A stretch of DNA of 29,633 nucleotides from Arcicella sp043769985 (GCA_043769985.1 JAYVIV010000163.1:1-29633), one strand, 5' to 3'. Numbered from the stretch's first letter, positions 1-8,346 are shown. The notes: generated by a model from the letters alone, not told the origin. Numbers and translations are program-made.

Positions 1-754
1 TAACGGCAACGGTATATAGTCCTAAATCTCGACTACTTAAAAATCCTCCAATCAAAAACTGGTCAATTCGAGAATTTGCTATTTGGGAAATATCCCCAAA
101 CCAAACTTTTATACTATACCTAAGCATTTGTCGAATTGAATTATACTCAAACTTGAAGACGAAGCGAAATAAAATGGTTTTATAAAGGAAAAATATTGCA
201 ATAATTACATAAAGAAACTGAATGATTAGTTGTACATAAACAAGATTTTCAATGGTTAAATTTTGTTGAAATTTTAACCAAATAATCCCGATACAGTAGC
301 CAAAAGGAACAAGACACTTCAGGAAATTAGTTATTTTAAAATGTAAAGCCCCTTGTAAGATATAAGTGGCATACATACCGAATAAACCCAATGGAATAGT
401 TAAAAGGTATAAATGCCCAAAATTAACAATTTGTAATCCGTATTTTTGCAGATAAAAAGTGATAATAAAATAACCCATTAAGATTCCTAATAGAGACTGG
501 ATAAAACCTATCAGTAAGAGATTGCTCCAAATTGTATTTTTATCAGAACAAGGTTGGGCTGTAAAATAGATAGTGGCAGAGGATAAACCAAAATTAATGA
601 AGTACTGTAGGATAGTTGGAATTAGGATGATTGCCGCAAATATTCCTCTTTGACTTGGACCTAACCAGCGAGCCAAAATAATAGAGCCAACCAATCCGAG
701 TAAAGTTATCAGAAGGTTGGCTCCAAGATTTCGTACGATAGTTTTAAATTTCAT
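1..754 (-). CDS. Polysaccharide flippase (Wzx/oligosaccharide flippase family), 3' part beyond window edge
   Basis: This reading frame opens at an ATG (754-752) and stays open to base 2 without a stop, so only the N-terminal 251 or so residues are present. The translation is strongly hydrophobic, with an N-terminal segment reading NLGANLLITLLGLVGSIILA followed by RWLGPSQRGIFA. That arrangement, and a later stretch ending SSRDLGLYTVAV, is typical of the polysaccharide flippases that move lipid-linked repeat units across the inner membrane. About six membrane segments can be picked out. The next genes on the same strand, a Wzz-like and a Wza-like protein, lie upstream with a 12-nt gap, so this is probably the third gene of an exopolysaccharide export operon. 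The family is inferred from sequence character; the substrate cannot be told. Confidence 0.8.
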   Translation of the reverse strand, partial: MKFKTIVRNLGANLLITLLGLVGSIILARWLGPSQRGIFAAIILIPTILQYFINFGLSSATIYFTAQPCSDKNTIWSNLLLIGFIQSLLGILMGYFIITFYLQKYGLQIVNFGHLYLLTIPLGLFGMYATYILQGALHFKITNFLKCLVPFGYCIGIIWLKFQQNLTIENLVYVQLIIQFLYVIIAIFFLYKTILFRFVFKFEYNSIRQMLRYSIKVWFGDISQIANSRIDQFLIGGFLSSRDLGLYTVAV

Positions 755-766
755 TAGGAGTTTATT

Positions 767-1849
767 TTATCCGAATATTCCCAATGACTTATAATTTTTT
801 ATTAAGACAATCAACATACTCAAAATCAACCCTAAAAAAGCAAACCCTAAAACCATTACTGAACGCTTTGGTTCGCTCTTTTGTACGGGTATTTGAGCAG
901 GTTCAAGTACTTTGAAAATGGGCGTTTCACGATGGACTTTGATTTTTGCTTCTTCTAATTGCTTGGCAAGTTCTGAGTATAAATTGTAAGATAAGTCAAC
1001 CTCATACTGTAATTTCTTTCCCTCATCTTTTGCAATATTCAAGAACAACCCTTTGTTGCGGTCTTGGTAACTCGAATATGAATAAAGAGCGTTATCATAT
1101 CGTCTTTTGGCTTCATCAAGGCGATCTCCCAAAAATTTAATGTCTTTTAAAGTCTTCTCCGTGCGATATGTTACTACATATTTAGTTAAATAATCCTGTG
1201 CATACCGTACAATTGTTGCAGCAATAACGGGGTCTTGCATTTTCACGGCAATACTAATGACTCCCGTTTTTTTGTCCAATGTTGTTCCAATACGTTTCTG
1301 AAATTCTTTGATAAGGTCATCTTGTTTTTTATCAAGTCTTATCGTCTCAATCGGAATTGTGTTGGGATTGACTACAAAGGCATCTTTATCCTTTTCCTCA
1401 GATTTGCCAAAAAGTCTGGTTGCCAAAGCCTGGTTTGCGTTCTCTTCCATAAACTTTGACATTACCATTGTTCGTTTATATTTAGAGGCATAAACCTTCA
1501 TGTTCATCACATCCATTAAGAACGGAGTGCTTTGAAGTATATTAGGGTATAAATCTGGACGAACAGCGTCCGTACCACCCATACCGCCCAAATCAACTCC
1601 TGCTAAACCAGCCAAAGATTTGAATTTACTTAATCCTCCAGCCGCATCTTTTGATTCTAATTCGGGTAAAATTTGAACTTGAGAAGAATACTCATTTGGG
1701 ATATTAATGGCAATAAAAATCCCCAAGGCTGCTGAAATAATAGTAGCAATCAGAATAGCCCATTTATTTTTTGAAATAACTTTGAATATCTTACCAATAT
1801 CAATGGTCATTTCTGAATCAGTATTTTCTTGTATTTGGTTCGTTTCCAA
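767..1849 (-). CDS. Wzz-like polysaccharide chain-length determinant protein
   Basis: A 360-residue inner-membrane protein with the layout of polysaccharide co-polymerases: a membrane segment at about residues 30-50 (WAILIATIISAALGIFIAI), a long periplasmic part with coiled-coil character around residues 225-310, then a proline-rich stretch (PAQIPVQKSEPKRS) leading into a second membrane segment at about 331-350. Such proteins control chain length and couple polymerisation to export. No tyrosine-kinase domain follows, so it is the short Wzz type. The start at 1849 is a TTG; an ATG 13 codons downstream (1810) leaves both membrane segments intact and is an equally good start. It lies 10 nt after the Wza-like gene and 12 nt before the flippase, so the three are probably co-transcribed. 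Confidence 0.85.
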   Translation of the reverse strand: METNQIQENTDSEMTIDIGKIFKVISKNKWAILIATIISAALGIFIAINIPNEYSSQVQILPELESKDAAGGLSKFKSLAGLAGVDLGGMGGTDAVRPDLYPNILQSTPFLMDVMNMKVYASKYKRTMVMSKFMEENANQALATRLFGKSEEKDKDAFVVNPNTIPIETIRLDKKQDDLIKEFQKRIGTTLDKKTGVISIAVKMQDPVIAATIVRYAQDYLTKYVVTYRTEKTLKDIKFLGDRLDEAKRRYDNALYSYSSYQDRNKGLFLNIAKDEGKKLQYEVDLSYNLYSELAKQLEEAKIKVHRETPIFKVLEPAQIPVQKSEPKRSVMVLGFAFLGLILSMLIVLIKNYKSLGIFG

Positions 1850-1859
1850 TGGATTATAA

Positions 1860-4283
1860 TTATTTTAAGGCATTAACAATACTGATAATCACCAAAGAAA
1901 GTGATGAAAGTGATCCGAGAAGGGCAACTCTTTCTCCTGTAGATAATTTGCTTGAAAGGTCATCCCTTTCTATTGGAACGATAATTTCAGAACCTTGCTC
2001 TACTTTTGGATAGGTAGTGAAAAACAAAAATGTTTTGGTTTTGTCTGAAAATCCGTTTGCATATTTCACGTAAACACTTCTCTTTAAAGCTTTTTCAGTA
2101 AATCCTCCTGCTTGTGCAACATAATCTTTTACGCTTTGATTTGGGCGATAAGCTACTGATATTGGATTTAATAACTCACCTGAAAGTTTAACCGTTTGCA
2201 ATTCACGAGGAATAAATAAGCGGTCACCATCAAGCAATAAAATGTTTTCTGTAACCGTGGGAACTTGAAGAATAATGGATAAATCAATGGCAATTTTCGT
2301 TGAATCTCTGCTGAAAGTTGCTCCTTTTGGAAAGGCTCCATCTTTCAAGCCACCCGCTAAATCTATTAAATCTGTAATTCTTTGAGATTTATCTTTGATG
2401 GTATATGCACCAGGATATTTTACTTCTCCTTCAATATACACAGACTTTTGATTTTCGTATCTTGGTGATTTTCTAACATAGATTTTATCAAAAGGTTTTA
2501 AAGTTACTCTGGCATCTTCAGCTCTGATTTTTAGGTCTTTATCAATTTCAAACGCCTCAATTCTGACATTTTGATTAGTTTCTAATCCCGTTGTATCATC
2601 CTTTACTCTCCTTGACAATTCAATCTTAGCACTACTTGCCGCATCCGTAAAACCATTAGCTAAAACAATGACATCGGCAATAGTTAGACCTTCAACATAA
2701 TCAAATTTACCAACTTTATTAACTTCGCCTTCAATGGTAATTATTCGTTTCTCTCTTAAAGATTTAATATTTCTAATAATAATAACATCTTCTCTTTTCA
2801 AAGGAATGTCTGCAATCTCTCCCCGCATTAATTTCCCCAAATCAAACGCAATAACTGTTACATCATTATCTTCTTTCTGACGACTAATAGTTGCACGATT
2901 CATAAAAGCATCTTCTCTTAAACCTTCGGCTTTTTTGATTAATTCCTTCACAGTTCCAACGCCTGGCTCAATAGCAAAATCTCCATCTCTAAAAACAGAA
3001 CCTTTGATAGTTACTCTATTTTCAAACCTTTCCAAAATCTTTCCAACCGTATATTTATCACCTCTTTGGGGTGTGAAAGCACCTACTTCGTCTTGTGAAA
3101 TATTAATCAATTTTAATTCTCTGGCGGTATTTCTTTTTAAGCCAATGATATAGGTGTAGGCTCTGTCAGTGAATCCGCCCGCAAAACGCAAAATATCTTT
3201 TAACGTTTCAGTTTTTTCAACTTCAAAAATCATGGGACGTTTCACTTCTCCTGATACTTCAACACGGGTTTCATATTCGGCAATTCTGATAACATCTTGA
3301 TCTTGTAGTCTAATATTATCTTTTTGGTCGGCACGCAATAAAAAGTCATATAAATCTAAAATCTTTACAACTCTGTTATCTCTAATTACTCTAATATTAC
3401 GAAAAGAACCATTCTCGGAAGGACCTCCTGCGGCATAAAGGGCATTAAAAATGGTTGATAATGAGGAAACAGTGTATGTTCCAGGTTTAGTAACTTCACC
3501 CGTAATTGTTACCTTAATACTTCTGATATTTCCCAAAGTAATTTGAGCTGATACTCCACTACCAGGCATATTAATTCCTTGGTATAATTGTCTAAGACGA
3601 CCAACAATTCTTTCAGATGCCGCTTCGATGGACAGTCCGTTTACATAAATTGGACTAAGGTTTAAAATTCTGATTGTTCCTTCGGTGCTTACTTTTACTT
3701 TATAATTATCCAAAGCATTTCCAAAAATATCAATATTCAGTTCATCATCTGGACCTAATTGATAGTTTTTGGGAGTCGCAATCCGCAAATCTGGTTCAAA
3801 TGATAATCCGCCTGCCGCAAACATTGACATACCAAAAACTTTGGGTTTAAGAACATCAACAATCACAGAATCCTTTGACATTCCATCTTCATTATTTGAG
3901 TTTATGTCTTTATTATCATTTGTTTTATTACTTCCAATTTTATTTCCCGCTTGAATAGGAGTAGTTCTTCGAGAACCATTTTCAGCATCATTCGTATTTT
4001 TATTAGCTTTTTCATTGGTGATTTTATTAAGTCTATCACGCATTTTGGCGACATCCGCAGGGGAATATCCTTGCATCAAAGCCGCTTTTTCAATTTGTGA
4101 TTCGTTCATACCGCTTGCCTGAGCTTTTTGCAGAAACTCTTTGATTTGGTCGTCCGTTAAATCATCAATTTTAGGCTTTTGAGCAAATGAACTCAAAGAA
4201 ATCAGCGACAAAAATAACAATAAGGTCAGTCGTGAAAATGATAGGAAATATCTTGTAGGAATACTTTTTAGGAAACGGGTCAT
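1860..4283 (-). CDS. Wza-like polysaccharide export protein with multiple SLBB domains
   Basis: An 807-residue exported protein. Residues 1-35 form a signal peptide (hydrophobic core LLLFLSLISLSSFA, then Q). A low-complexity Asn/Lys-rich linker follows at about 90-135. The polysaccharide export domain begins near residue 172 (YQLGPDDELNIDIFG), and at least five SLBB-type beta-grasp domains follow; each restarts with a motif like GEVTKPGTYTV, GEVKRPMIFEV, GEVNKVGKFDY, GEVKYPGAYTI or GELLNPISVAY. A hydrophobic C-terminal segment (RVALLGSLSSLSLVIISIV) may cross a membrane. The usual Wza of enteric bacteria is about 380 residues; the long multi-SLBB form is common in Bacteroidota. Expected role: outer-membrane/periplasmic channel for capsule or exopolysaccharide, working with the Wzz-like protein encoded just downstream. 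Confidence 0.9.
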   Translation of the reverse strand: MTRFLKSIPTRYFLSFSRLTLLLFLSLISLSSFAQKPKIDDLTDDQIKEFLQKAQASGMNESQIEKAALMQGYSPADVAKMRDRLNKITNEKANKNTNDAENGSRRTTPIQAGNKIGSNKTNDNKDINSNNEDGMSKDSVIVDVLKPKVFGMSMFAAGGLSFEPDLRIATPKNYQLGPDDELNIDIFGNALDNYKVKVSTEGTIRILNLSPIYVNGLSIEAASERIVGRLRQLYQGINMPGSGVSAQITLGNIRSIKVTITGEVTKPGTYTVSSLSTIFNALYAAGGPSENGSFRNIRVIRDNRVVKILDLYDFLLRADQKDNIRLQDQDVIRIAEYETRVEVSGEVKRPMIFEVEKTETLKDILRFAGGFTDRAYTYIIGLKRNTARELKLINISQDEVGAFTPQRGDKYTVGKILERFENRVTIKGSVFRDGDFAIEPGVGTVKELIKKAEGLREDAFMNRATISRQKEDNDVTVIAFDLGKLMRGEIADIPLKREDVIIIRNIKSLREKRIITIEGEVNKVGKFDYVEGLTIADVIVLANGFTDAASSAKIELSRRVKDDTTGLETNQNVRIEAFEIDKDLKIRAEDARVTLKPFDKIYVRKSPRYENQKSVYIEGEVKYPGAYTIKDKSQRITDLIDLAGGLKDGAFPKGATFSRDSTKIAIDLSIILQVPTVTENILLLDGDRLFIPRELQTVKLSGELLNPISVAYRPNQSVKDYVAQAGGFTEKALKRSVYVKYANGFSDKTKTFLFFTTYPKVEQGSEIIVPIERDDLSSKLSTGERVALLGSLSSLSLVIISIVNALK

Positions 4284-4325
4284 TATAAGTATTAATTTCT
4301 AAATGATTTTGTGAATAATTTTACG

Positions 4326-4333
4326 CAAAAGTA
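4326..4333 (-). promoter_or_regulatory. Bacteroidota -7 box for the polysaccharide export operon
   Basis: The minus strand reads TACTTTTG, a match to the TAnnTTTG -7 element, 43 nt before the ATG of the Wza-like gene. No clear TTTG is seen at the -33 position, so this is a weak or regulated promoter call. It sits between tgt and the export genes. Confidence 0.4.
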
Positions 4334-4374
4334 GATATAAATTTTGGTTTAGTCATATCTAATCTATCAAACGG

Positions 4375-5508
4375 TTATAGCCTTTGCATCAATCGTATAA
4401 CCATTTTATCCTTCCAAGCTTTAAAAGTACCTGCTTGAATTTGCTCTCTTGCTTGCCCGACTAACCATAAATAAAAGGCTAAATTATGAACACTACAAAT
4501 CATAGCACCAAGCATTTCATCGGCTTTTAGGAGATGTCTAACGTAGGCTTTTGTATAAAAATTACTGGCATAACAATCTAATCCTAAGTCAATTACAGAA
4601 AAATCATCTTTCCATTTTTCGTTTTTCATGTTAATTGTTCCTTCTGTGGTGAATAACATTCCGTTGCGGGCGTTGCGAGTAGGCATCACGCAGTCGAACA
4701 TATCAATACCCAAAGCAATTCCTTCTAAAATATTGGCGGGAGTGCCAACCCCCATCAAATAACGTGGTTTATCTTTCGGTAAAATATCAGTAATTACATC
4801 CGTCATTTCGTACATCATCTCGGCGGGTTCACCTACTGATAATCCTCCGATAGCATTTCCTTCACGTTCAAAACTGGTAATTACTTCGGCAGATTTTACT
4901 CGTAAATCTTTATAAACACTGCCTTGCACGATGGGAAAAAGTGTTTGGCTGTATTCATATTTAGGTTCAGTTTTATCAAAATGTTCGCAACATCTTTTGA
5001 GCCAGCGATGGGTCATTTCCATCGACTCACGGGCGTATCCATACTCGCATGGGTAGGGTGTACATTCATCAAAAGCCATCATAATATCTGCCCCAATAAT
5101 TCGCTGAATATCCATGACACCTTCTGGCGTGAAAAAATGCGTTGAGCCGTCAATATGAGATTTGAAAGTTACACCCTCCTCTTTAATTTTTCGTCCAGTT
5201 CCTGCTAATGAATAGACTTGGTAGCCTCCCGAATCCGTCAGAATTGGCTTATCCCAACCATTGAATTTATGGAGTCCCCCTGCTTTTTCAATAATATCTA
5301 ATTGTGGGCGAAGGTATAAATGGTAGGTATTTCCCAAGATAATTTGGGCTTTAATGTCCTCTTTAAGTTCTCGTTGATGAACGGCTTTTACGGTGCCTGC
5401 GGTGCCTACAGGCATAAAAATAGGCGTTTGGATTTGTCCGTGGTCGGTTGTGATTACCCCAGTACGTGCTTTTGAGTTGGGGTCGGTGGTTTGTATATCG
5501 AAAGTCAT
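4375..5508 (-). CDS. tgt: tRNA-guanine transglycosylase (queuosine biosynthesis)
   Basis: A 377-residue protein matching bacterial Tgt over its whole length. The enzyme swaps guanine-34 for the queuosine precursor preQ1 in tRNAs with GUN anticodons (Asn, Asp, His, Tyr). Visible motifs: TDSGGYQ with Asp92, DECTPYP at 147-153, GGLSVGEP at 221-228, YLMGVGTP at 250-257, and FDCVMPTRNARNG with the catalytic nucleophile Asp272. The zinc site is odd: classical Tgt has CxCxxC followed by a histidine, but here only Cys312 and His341 (CSVHNLAF) remain, the other cysteine positions being Leu and Ser. As I recall, Tgt of other Bacteroidota also lacks these cysteines, so this looks like lineage drift and not damage. 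The start is an ATG at 5508. The gene is divergent from the glycosyltransferase at 5691. Confidence 0.97.
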   Translation of the reverse strand: MTFDIQTTDPNSKARTGVITTDHGQIQTPIFMPVGTAGTVKAVHQRELKEDIKAQIILGNTYHLYLRPQLDIIEKAGGLHKFNGWDKPILTDSGGYQVYSLAGTGRKIKEEGVTFKSHIDGSTHFFTPEGVMDIQRIIGADIMMAFDECTPYPCEYGYARESMEMTHRWLKRCCEHFDKTEPKYEYSQTLFPIVQGSVYKDLRVKSAEVITSFEREGNAIGGLSVGEPAEMMYEMTDVITDILPKDKPRYLMGVGTPANILEGIALGIDMFDCVMPTRNARNGMLFTTEGTINMKNEKWKDDFSVIDLGLDCYASNFYTKAYVRHLLKADEMLGAMICSVHNLAFYLWLVGQAREQIQAGTFKAWKDKMVIRLMQRL

Positions 5509-5605
5509 TGTTTAGGGGTTAGGGGTTGGGGATTAGGGAATAGGGTTTCAACGAAAAATCGCCATTTTCATACCTCGTACCCCATATTTCATACCTAACA
5601 CCGTG

Positions 5606-5613
5606 CAAAATTA
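5606..5613 (-). promoter_or_regulatory. -7 box for tgt
   Basis: The minus strand reads TAATTTTG, matching TAnnTTTG, about 100 nt upstream of the tgt start. A good -33 TTTG is not visible. Between this box and tgt (5519-5600) lies degenerate G-rich and TACCTCGTACC-type intergenic sequence, which recurs elsewhere in the window. Confidence 0.4.
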
Positions 5614-5646
5614 CGACATAATCATAAAAACTACTTCTTAAAGTAC

Positions 5647-5654
5647 TATCTTTG
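5647..5654 (+). promoter_or_regulatory. -7 box for the glycosyltransferase gene
   Basis: TATCTTTG matches the Bacteroidota -7 element TAnnTTTG, 36 nt upstream of the TTG start at 5691 and back to back with the tgt -7 box. No clear -33 element is seen. Confidence 0.4.
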
Positions 5655-5690
5655 CACTCCAATTTTACTAACTCCTTGATATAGACTACT

Positions 5691-6812
5691 TTGGTAATAC
5701 TTTTACTCATCATCTTTATTGTATCCGTTGCGTTTCAACTATATTTTATTTTTTTTATTTTCACTAAATTAAGTCAATACGAAACGCCCGAAAATGAAAC
5801 TCGCAAGCCAGAAGGCGTGTCAGTAATCGTATGTGCATGGAACGAGTTGGAGAATCTAAAATCGCTGCTTCCATTACTTAATAATCAATCCTATCCAACC
5901 TTTGAAATTATCATTGTGGATGACCGTTCAGTGGATGGAACTTTTGACTTTTTATTGACAGAATGCACTGAATATCAAAAGGTTAGATTCCTTCGAGTGG
6001 ACGAAACGCCTTATCATTTATCCTCCAAAAAATATGCATTAACGCTTGGAATTAAATCGGCTAAATACAATAATGTTCTCCTAACTGATGCTGATTGTCG
6101 TCCTCAAAGTGACCGTTGGATTGCGGGAATGGCAGAATGTCTGACTCCCGATAAAGAAATAGTTTTAGGGTTTTCACCCTATTTTAAGGAGAAAGGATTT
6201 TTGAATAATTTTATTCGTTATGAAACTTTTAATACCGTCATTCAGTATTTCTCTTTTGCTATTACGGGTATGCCTTATATGGGTGTTGGGAGAAATTTGA
6301 TGTATAGAAAATCCTTATTTTTGAAAAATAAAGGTTTTGCAAAGCATACTAATATTGTGGGAGGCGACGATGATTTATTTATGAATGATGTTGCCAATGA
6401 AGAAAATACTGCCGTCTGCATAAACCCCGAAACCTTTATGTATTCCTTTGCAAAAACTACTTGGCAAACGTGGTATAGGCAAAAAAGTAGGCACCTTTCA
6501 GTCAGTAAATATTATAAATTACAGCATAAAATTAATTTAGGAGGATTAGCCGCAAGTCAAATTTTAACGTGGCTTTGTTCCCTAATTTTAATACCTCTAT
6601 TTTTTTGTAAATCATTGGTTTACTGGATATTAGTAGTATTTTTATTTCGATTAATTAGTCAGTGGATTGTATTTTCAAAAGCCAATAAACGTTTAGATAA
6701 TACTCTTGAAGTTATTACATTACCCTTTTGGGATGGTATCTTTGCCTTATATTTCCTAATTATGGGAATCAATAATTTTATTCCAAGAAGACAAAAAATG
6801 AGGTGGAGGTAG
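5691..6812 (+). CDS. Family 2 glycosyltransferase, membrane-anchored
   Basis: A 373-residue GT2 enzyme. An N-terminal membrane segment (residues 2-24) precedes a GT-A fold: VSVIVCAWNELENL at about 43-56, VDDRSVDGT at 76-84, the DxD-type TDADCRP with Asp133 and Asp135, GGDDD at 224-228 (acid/base region) and WYRQKSRHLS, a QxxRW-like motif with Gln264 and Arg267. Two or three membrane segments follow after residue 285. It should transfer a sugar from a nucleotide donor to a lipid or polysaccharide acceptor at the cytoplasmic face of the inner membrane; the acceptor is unknown. The start codon is TTG, and an in-frame TAG (5682-5684) just upstream excludes any longer form. The gene is divergent from tgt. 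Confidence 0.9.
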   Translation: MVILLLIIFIVSVAFQLYFIFFIFTKLSQYETPENETRKPEGVSVIVCAWNELENLKSLLPLLNNQSYPTFEIIIVDDRSVDGTFDFLLTECTEYQKVRFLRVDETPYHLSSKKYALTLGIKSAKYNNVLLTDADCRPQSDRWIAGMAECLTPDKEIVLGFSPYFKEKGFLNNFIRYETFNTVIQYFSFAITGMPYMGVGRNLMYRKSLFLKNKGFAKHTNIVGGDDDLFMNDVANEENTAVCINPETFMYSFAKTTWQTWYRQKSRHLSVSKYYKLQHKINLGGLAASQILTWLCSLILIPLFFCKSLVYWILVVFLFRLISQWIVFSKANKRLDNTLEVITLPFWDGIFALYFLIMGINNFIPRRQKMRWR

Positions 6813-6816
6813 GTTC

Positions 6817-6930
6817 AATGATAGAGTGATAGAATTAGTGAGTATTTATTGTTCGTAAAATTACTTTCTATCTACTTATTTATTGTGCCATTTTTATATT
6901 CTATCATTCTCCCACTCCATCATTAACTCA
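6817..6930 (+). repeat. Degenerate inverted repeat of ATGATAGAGTG-type units
   Basis: The 128-nt gap between the glycosyltransferase and rsmG is mostly low-complexity sequence. Its left end reads AATGATAGAGTGATAGAAT and its right end carries the complementary type (ATTCTATCATTCTCC, CACTCCATCATT), so the gap can fold into one long imperfect hairpin. No terminator T-tract or promoter is clear. It looks like one of the short degenerate repeat families scattered between genes in this genome. Confidence 0.5.
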
Positions 6931-6940
6931 TTGCAACAAC

Positions 6941-7573
6941 ATGAACGATTCATCAATTATAGAGAAATACTTTCCAAGACTTACTGACAAGCAAAAGCAA
7001 CAATTTGCACAATTAGGAGAATTATATACTACTTGGAACGCCCAAATCAATGTTATTTCGAGAGCCGACATTGATAATCTCTACGAAAAACACATTCTCC
7101 ATTCCTTAGCCATCGCCAAAGTAGTTGATTTCAAAGACTTTACCGAGATTTTAGACGTAGGTACAGGAGGAGGTTTTCCAGGAATACCTTTAGCAATTTT
7201 ATACCCAAACTGTCAATTTTTTTTGGTAGATAGCATCGGTAAAAAGATAAAAGTAGTAAATGAAATTGCAACTGCTTTGGGTTTAGAAAACATCAAAGCT
7301 GAACAAATGCGAGCCGAATTGGTGGAAGGAGAATTTGACTTTGTGGTCAGTCGGGCGGTGACGAGATTGTTGCCTTTCTATGGTTGGGTAAAAGGCAAGA
7401 TTAATATCAACAATTATAACAAATACAAAAACGGTATTTTGTGTTTGAAAGGAGGCGATTTGAAGGAAGAGTTAAAAGAATTAGGCAAGAAAGGAAGAAT
7501 TTTTGAAATATCAGAATACTTTGAAGAAGAGTTTTTCGAGACAAAATTGGTGGTTCACATAGCGATGACATAA
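6941..7573 (+). CDS. rsmG: 16S rRNA (guanine-527-N7)-methyltransferase
   Basis: A 210-residue class I SAM-dependent methyltransferase that matches RsmG (GidB) in length and motifs. The SAM-binding loop is LDVGTGGGFPGIPLA (residues 71-85), the following acidic strand is FFLVDSIGKK (93-102), and the family-typical VSRAVTRLLPF lies at 136-146. RsmG methylates N7 of G527 in the 530 loop of 16S rRNA; loss gives low-level streptomycin resistance in well-studied species. The start is an ATG directly after an AACA stretch. The gene ends about 120 nt before the tRNA-Asn gene and is the last core gene before the accessory region. Confidence 0.96.
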   Translation: MNDSSIIEKYFPRLTDKQKQQFAQLGELYTTWNAQINVISRADIDNLYEKHILHSLAIAKVVDFKDFTEILDVGTGGGFPGIPLAILYPNCQFFLVDSIGKKIKVVNEIATALGLENIKAEQMRAELVEGEFDFVVSRAVTRLLPFYGWVKGKININNYNKYKNGILCLKGGDLKEELKELGKKGRIFEISEYFEEEFFETKLVVHIAMT

Positions 7574-7643
7574 TTTATTTTGTCAGGTAAAAAACTGATA
7601 ATCAAATGGTTTGAAGATAGTTTAATATTTTTTCAAAAAATCA

Positions 7644-7675
7644 TTTGCACCATAAGTCATAAAGTCGTAATTTTG
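7644..7675 (+). promoter_or_regulatory. Promoter of tRNA-Asn
   Basis: TTTG at 7644-7647, a 20-nt spacer, and TAATTTTG at 7668-7675 fit the Bacteroidota -33/-7 consensus (TTTG and TAnnTTTG) very well. Transcription would start a few bases before the mature tRNA 5' end at 7694. It is the cleanest promoter in the window. Confidence 0.75.
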
Positions 7676-7693
7676 TATCACGATTAACAACAA

Positions 7694-7767
7694 TCCTTCT
7701 TAGCTCAGCTGGTTAGAGCACATGACTGTTAATCATGGGGTCCCTGGTTCGAGCCCAGGAGAGGGAG
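7694..7767 (+). tRNA. tRNA-Asn (anticodon GTT)
   Basis: A complete cloverleaf: acceptor stem TCCTTCT with AGAGGGA (one G-T pair), D arm GCTC with GAGC, anticodon stem CATGA with TCATG around loop CTGTTAA (anticodon GTT), T stem CCTGG with CCAGG around TTCGAGC, and discriminator G at 7767. CCA is not encoded, as is usual in this phylum. A consensus promoter lies just upstream and a hairpin terminator just downstream. The last 17 or so bases with the following A-run recur near 25681, which makes this gene a candidate integration site. Confidence 0.97.
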
Positions 7768-7770
7768 CAA

Positions 7771-7803
7771 AAAGCCTTAAATCACACGACTTAAGGCTTT
7801 TTT
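7771..7803 (+). terminator. Terminator of tRNA-Asn
   Basis: A perfect 10-bp stem (AAAGCCTTAA and TTAAGGCTTT) with a 10-nt loop runs straight into a T-tract ending at 7803. It begins 4 nt after the tRNA. Confidence 0.9.
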
Positions 7804-7821
7804 AATGCCAAAACTTCTAAC

Positions 7822-7858
7822 TCGTACCCTAAAACTAATTTACCTCGTACCTTTAAAT
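7822..7858 (-). repeat. TCGTACC short repeats (left copies)
   Basis: Two copies of TCGTACC (7822-7828 and 7845-7851). The second sits in the 15-mer CTCGTACCTTTAAAT (7844-7858), whose exact reverse complement occurs at 25496-25510. A single TACCTCGTACC also occurs at 5571-5581, outside the accessory region, so this is a dispersed family. Confidence 0.6.
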
Positions 7859-7928
7859 GACTACCTCCATTTTAAGCTGCCATTCGCTAATTCTTTGATA
7901 AAACTACAGTGTTGGTATCGGGCATTAA

Positions 7929-8084
7929 TAGAAATACTCCCATTACAAAATGAGCAGCATCAAGAAATAAGAGATAAATTTCTCCATTTTTAGCCTTCTC
8001 AATAGCTGGATTTAAGGTTTCCGTTAAATAAGTCTCCTGTTTTTGGACATCAGCTTTTGAAGGAATATGACCTCTTAAAATCAT
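7929..8084 (-). pseudogene. IS630-family transposase remnant
   Basis: A short minus-strand ORF (7887-8084, 65 codons) begins with residues GHIPSKADVQKQETYL, followed by NPAIEKAKNGEIYLLFLDAA and HFVMGVFL. This is the part of IS630-type transposases that holds the first catalytic aspartate (LFLDAAHF). The match ends after MGVFL (base 7929), and the last 13 codons look unrelated. Upstream of the ATG the frame is closed by TAA. Only about 52 of the usual 300 or more residues are left and no terminal repeats are seen, so the element is dead. It lies 120 nt after the tRNA-Asn gene. Confidence 0.6.
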
Positions 8085-8112
8085 TTCTTTTTATAAACGA
8101 TTTGACTGCACT

Positions 8113-8157
8113 CAAAGAACGGATTGAATACCTGTGAGGGATTCAATCCGTTCTTTG
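8113..8157. repeat. Perfect 17-bp inverted repeat (hairpin)
   Basis: CAAAGAACGGATTGAAT (8113-8129) and its exact reverse complement (8141-8157) are separated by 11 nt. There is no T-tract on either side, so it is not an obvious intrinsic terminator. It lies in non-coding sequence between the IS630 remnant and the toxin-antitoxin operon and may be the end of a lost mobile element. Confidence 0.6.
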
Positions 8158-8346
8158 GCTTGATGATTTTCTAATTCGGATTTATTAGTACCATAATTGT
8201 TGAATTTCAAACTCTGAATTACGACCTACTTTAACTGACGGATAAGTCATTACTTTTATGGTTTGATAAATCAATCTCTACTTTATCAAATTGATAAGTG
8301 ACAATTGAAAATGAAGCTTTTGCATATTGATTGAGATTTTTTAGGT
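8158..8346 (-). other. Non-coding stretch with two unrecognised coding-like scraps
   Basis: No complete gene is seen here. The minus strand contains an open stretch without a start codon, ending at TAA 8231-8233 (residues such as KASFSIVTYQFDKVEIDLS). A second scrap in another frame ends at 8185-8187 (VGRNSEFEIQQLWY). They could be two halves of one frameshifted gene end, but I do not recognise the family. Confidence 0.25.

Noticed and set aside
5519..5713. Minus-strand ORF of 64 codons between tgt and the glycosyltransferase
   Set aside because: It runs through intergenic repeat-like sequence (reading EIWGTRYENGDFSL from the repeat), overlaps the start and -7 boxes of the neighbouring genes, and resembles no protein family.
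7805..7993. Plus-strand ORF of 62 codons after tRNA-Asn
   Set aside because: It starts in the tRNA terminator tail, passes through the TCGTACC repeats and lies opposite the IS630 remnant; no domain is seen.
8185..8340. Coding-like scraps on the minus strand taken as a possible gene
   Set aside because: There is no start codon, the two scraps are in different frames, and the sequence lies after the operon terminator; at most a decayed gene end.
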